From: Sulfuricurvum sp.
GTDB lineage: Bacteria; Campylobacterota; Campylobacteria; Campylobacterales; Sulfurimonadaceae
NCBI GenBank assembly: GCA_028710885.1
Contig: JAQTTG010000001.1
Location: 62,001-126,000 of the forward strand
Direction: 5' to 3'
Length of the DNA stretch: 64,000 nucleotides
Below are positions 62,267 through 64,000 of the stretch, one piece after another. The position numbers and the translations under genes were made by a program. The notes under the pieces were generated by a model. That model ran no database searches. It saw only the letters and a program-made list of their open reading frames with translations, and was not told the origin of the DNA. Each line of letters begins with the position of its first letter. Positions within the stretch are counted from its first letter, which is position 1.

Positions 62267-62365
62267 AATAAACTTATTTATTGTTACCGCTTAGTTACTA
62301 TCATAGCGATATGATTTTCGGTGAGTAAGAATAATTTTCTTGCTACACCCGACAAGGAGCATACC

Positions 62366-63022
62366 ATGACAGTTAGTTCTAACTATAGTGCGTATTCATC
62401 TTACAATACTTCCGGGGTATCTTCGTCAACGCAATCATCTAAGCCCAGCTTTGAAGATCTCGCAAAACAGTTGTTGAGTTCTTTAGACACGGATAAAAAT
62501 GGAACCGTAGACTCGGCAGAATTTAGTGCAGCCGCTCAGGCACTCGCATCAAATTCGAGTAACACTGCCAGTAGTTCCAACAATAGTACTTCTGCGACCG
62601 ATACCTTCAATAAACTCGATACCAACAGTGATGGTAGTTTAAGTACTGATGAACTGATGGCAGCACTTAAAAATATGAAACCACCTGAACCGCCACAGGG
62701 TCAAAATGGTAGTATACCACCACCACCGCCACCTCCAAGTGATTCAACATCCAATTCATCAAATAATTCCAGCACATCTTCAACAACACAAAGTGCAAAA
62801 TTATTTTCAGCTTTGGACACTAACCAAGATGGATCGATCAGTGCAAGCGAGTTAGCTGCCCTGTTTGATAATTCCAATACTAATTCAAGCACATCATCAA
62901 CATCAAGTACTAAGGCTTCTAATCAGAACAATAATGATTGGCTGCAAAAAATTCTTTCGTATTATGATAGCAATAATACGACATCCACTTCCTCTACTTC
63001 TTTGCTCAGCGTTAGTGCATAA
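62366..63022 (+). CDS. Triple EF-hand low-complexity protein
   Basis: 218 aa from ATG 62366 (AAGGAG 8 nt upstream; the frame opens 15 codons earlier at a GTG). Three canonical calcium loops with the DxDxNGxxxxxEF/L pattern: DTDKNGTVDSAEF, DTNSDGSLSTDEL and DTNQDGSISASEL. They are separated by Ser/Asn/Thr-rich stretches and a proline run (IPPPPPPPS). No signal peptide is visible. The remaining sequence is disordered-looking. Ca2+ binding is expected; role unknown. A terminator follows, then a two-component system. Confidence 0.82.
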   Translation: MTVSSNYSAYSSYNTSGVSSSTQSSKPSFEDLAKQLLSSLDTDKNGTVDSAEFSAAAQALASNSSNTASSSNNSTSATDTFNKLDTNSDGSLSTDELMAALKNMKPPEPPQGQNGSIPPPPPPPSDSTSNSSNNSSTSSTTQSAKLFSALDTNQDGSISASELAALFDNSNTNSSTSSTSSTKASNQNNNDWLQKILSYYDSNNTTSTSSTSLLSVSA

Positions 63023-63027
63023 TGCAC

Positions 63028-63056
63028 CATGCCCTCCTCGGGCATGTTACTTTTTA
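63028..63056 (+). terminator. Rho-independent terminator after the EF-hand gene
   Basis: Perfect 7-bp stem CATGCCC / GGGCATG with a 5-nt loop, followed by TTACTTTTT. It separates the EF-hand gene from the response regulator. Confidence 0.8.
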
Positions 63057-63072
63057 TTTACTTTCTCCCCGA

Positions 63073-63078
63073 TATAAT
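63073..63078 (+). promoter_or_regulatory. -10 box of the two-component operon, leaderless arrangement
   Basis: GATATAAT followed by exactly 6 nt and the ATG at 63085; no Shine-Dalgarno. Transcription would start at or next to the start codon. Confidence 0.5.
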
Positions 63079-63084
63079 CGAAAA

Positions 63085-63753
63085 ATGATAAATATTTTGA
63101 TGATTGAAGATGATATTGAATTGGCGCAATTGTTGAAAGTACGTTTAAAAAAAGATGAGATTGAGGTTACAATCGCTGCTACACCTTTAGAAGGATTAAA
63201 TTTATTTCAAACAAATCTATTTGATATGTTGGTTCTCGATCTCTCACTGCCCCAGATGGATGGAATGGAGATTTGCCGTCTGATTCGTCAAGAGAGCCAA
63301 ATTCCTATCATTATCTCCTCTGCGCGTTCTGATATACGGGATAAAATGATGGGATTTTCACGTGGTGCGGATGATTTTCTCCCAAAACCATACGATCCAC
63401 AAGAGCTTATTTTTCGTATCGATGCCATTTTACGTCGACTCCATCCAACACTTCCTCATAAAGTATCCCCCTTTGAAGTCAATGAGGAGCGGCATGAAAT
63501 ATCACGTCACACTACGGTGTTAAAACTGACACCTGCAGAATATGACATTGTTTCATACATGATCAAAAAAGATCGCTATGCCATCTCACGTGAAGAGTTA
63601 TTGATGAATATCGGATCAATCAAATACGAAAGCAGTCTCAAAAGCATCGATGTTATTATGGGTAGAATCCGCCAAAAAATCGGCGATGACCCAAAAAATC
63701 CTCGCTACATAATCTCTGTTCGCGGTGTAGGATACAAATTTGTCAATCAATAA
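63085..63753 (+). CDS. OmpR-family response regulator
   Basis: 222 aa from ATG 63085; the open frame runs 21 codons upstream through the terminator and promoter, so that part is not coding. Receiver domain: acidic pair IEDD, phospho-Asp in LVLDLSLPQMDGM, Thr/Ser in ISSAR and Lys in LPKPYDP. C-terminal winged-helix with LKLTPAEYDIVSYM and the recognition helix LKSIDVIMGRIRQKIG ending RGVGYKFVNQ. DNA-binding regulator paired with the kinase behind it. Confidence 0.93.
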   Translation: MINILMIEDDIELAQLLKVRLKKDEIEVTIAATPLEGLNLFQTNLFDMLVLDLSLPQMDGMEICRLIRQESQIPIIISSARSDIRDKMMGFSRGADDFLPKPYDPQELIFRIDAILRRLHPTLPHKVSPFEVNEERHEISRHTTVLKLTPAEYDIVSYMIKKDRYAISREELLMNIGSIKYESSLKSIDVIMGRIRQKIGDDPKNPRYIISVRGVGYKFVNQ

Positions 63754-64000
63754 CCACTCCATTATACGGCTTATTAGCCTGTTTTTTTTCTTTGTCTTTA
63801 TCTTGATTAATGGACTATTTTGGATTGCTTATCAACATTTTTATAATGAACACAATAGTGATCAAATGCGTCGATTTCTACTGGCTGAACGACTATTACA
63901 CGACCAACAACGTGATTTTTCGATTGAACTTGGACAACTAATGATCCAAAAATCAGGACTCTCATCAAAACAACTCTTGAGTACAGGAGAAGTTATGAGC
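63740..64000 (+). CDS. Sensor histidine kinase, N-terminal part (runs off window)
   Basis: An open frame of 87 codons starts at TTG 63740 overlapping the end of the response regulator by 14 bp and continues to the edge. It encodes SINNHSIIRLISLFFFF followed by a membrane helix (FVFILINGLFWIAY) and a polar segment (HNSDQMRRFLLAERLLHD) as expected for a periplasmic sensor region. No catalytic domain is inside the window; kinase identity is inferred from the position after an OmpR-type regulator. The exact start is uncertain, since no ATG lies before the helix. Confidence 0.7.
   Translation, partial: MSINNHSIIRLISLFFFFVFILINGLFWIAYQHFYNEHNSDQMRRFLLAERLLHDQQRDFSIELGQLMIQKSGLSSKQLLSTGEVMS

Noticed and set aside
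63022-63084. Upstream extension of the response regulator (21 codons)
   Set aside because: It would be encoded by a terminator hairpin and a promoter; the receiver domain begins naturally at the ATG 63085.
1-64000. tRNA genes or insertion-sequence transposases
   Set aside because: I looked for tRNA-like arms and for DDE transposase motifs in the translated frames and saw none; a tRNA scan could not be run.

Overview
The window reads as a chromosomal segment of a Campylobacterota (epsilonproteobacterial) chemolithotroph, most likely Sulfurimonadaceae (Sulfuricurvum- or Sulfurimonas-like). This is inferred from gene content: a malate dehydrogenase - fumarase - succinyl-CoA synthetase - 2-oxoglutarate:ferredoxin oxidoreductase operon next to a monomeric isocitrate dehydrogenase (the TCA arm that can run reductively), a class I fructose-1,6-bisphosphatase, the campylobacterotal order hisB-kdsC-lptC-lptA-engB, AT-rich DNA and tightly overlapping genes. 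No 16S rRNA or tRNA lies in the window, so genus is not settled.

Layout. 1-7.7 kb: 3' end of pal, a ClC anion transporter, a KtrB/KtrA-type potassium system, a glutamyl-tRNA synthetase paralogue lacking the KMSKS signature, YggT and a soluble lytic transglycosylase. 7.2-10.9 kb (minus): a FecR-domain protein, an OmpA-like protein, a CHASE2 histidine kinase and a lipoprotein. 11-17.3 kb: mobB, fbp, a CxxCxxCxxC mini-protein, metG, an orphan MurF-N-like protein, a YgjP-type metallopeptidase, queC and ybeY. 17.3-27.9 kb (minus): a long envelope/housekeeping operon running nadK, recN, tatD, mltD, rlpA, hisB, kdsC, lptC, lptA, engB, a short argA-like acetyltransferase, an mreD-like protein and mrdA. 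27.9-34.0 kb (minus): ppx, a WD40 protein, ilvA, a CoA-binding protein and citrate synthase. 34-35.6 kb: a 5'-nucleotidase and a RelE/ParE-type toxin-antitoxin pair.

35.6-42.6 kb is the accessory part. It is a 7.0-kb island bounded by an 18-bp direct repeat (TAGGTACAACGTAAGCCG at 35606-35623 and 42607-42624). The right copy is the 3' end of the RNase P RNA gene (rnpB, minus strand); the left copy is a fragment. The island carries a tyrosine integrase beside the rnpB junction, an AlpA/MerR-like helix-turn-helix protein, a rolling-circle-type replication initiator, a small putative ssDNA-binding protein, a strongly structured intergenic region that could be the replication origin, a membrane-anchored NERD nuclease-like protein coupled to an unknown protein, an opposite-strand unknown protein and the 3' remnant of a gene that preceded it. 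I recognise no phage structural genes, so it looks like a small integrative rolling-circle element or satellite carrying cargo of unknown (possibly defensive) role.

42.6-53 kb (minus): rnpB, then the TCA block (oorC, oorB, oorA, oorD, a heavy-metal-associated-domain protein, sucD, sucC, fumC, mdh) and, behind a triple-hairpin intergenic region, icd. 53-64 kb: mltG and a giant AsmA-like protein whose 5' ends overlap divergently, a ZIP transporter, a LolC/E-type permease, secA, lolA, an EF-hand low-complexity protein and the start of an OmpR-type response regulator / histidine kinase pair that runs off the window.
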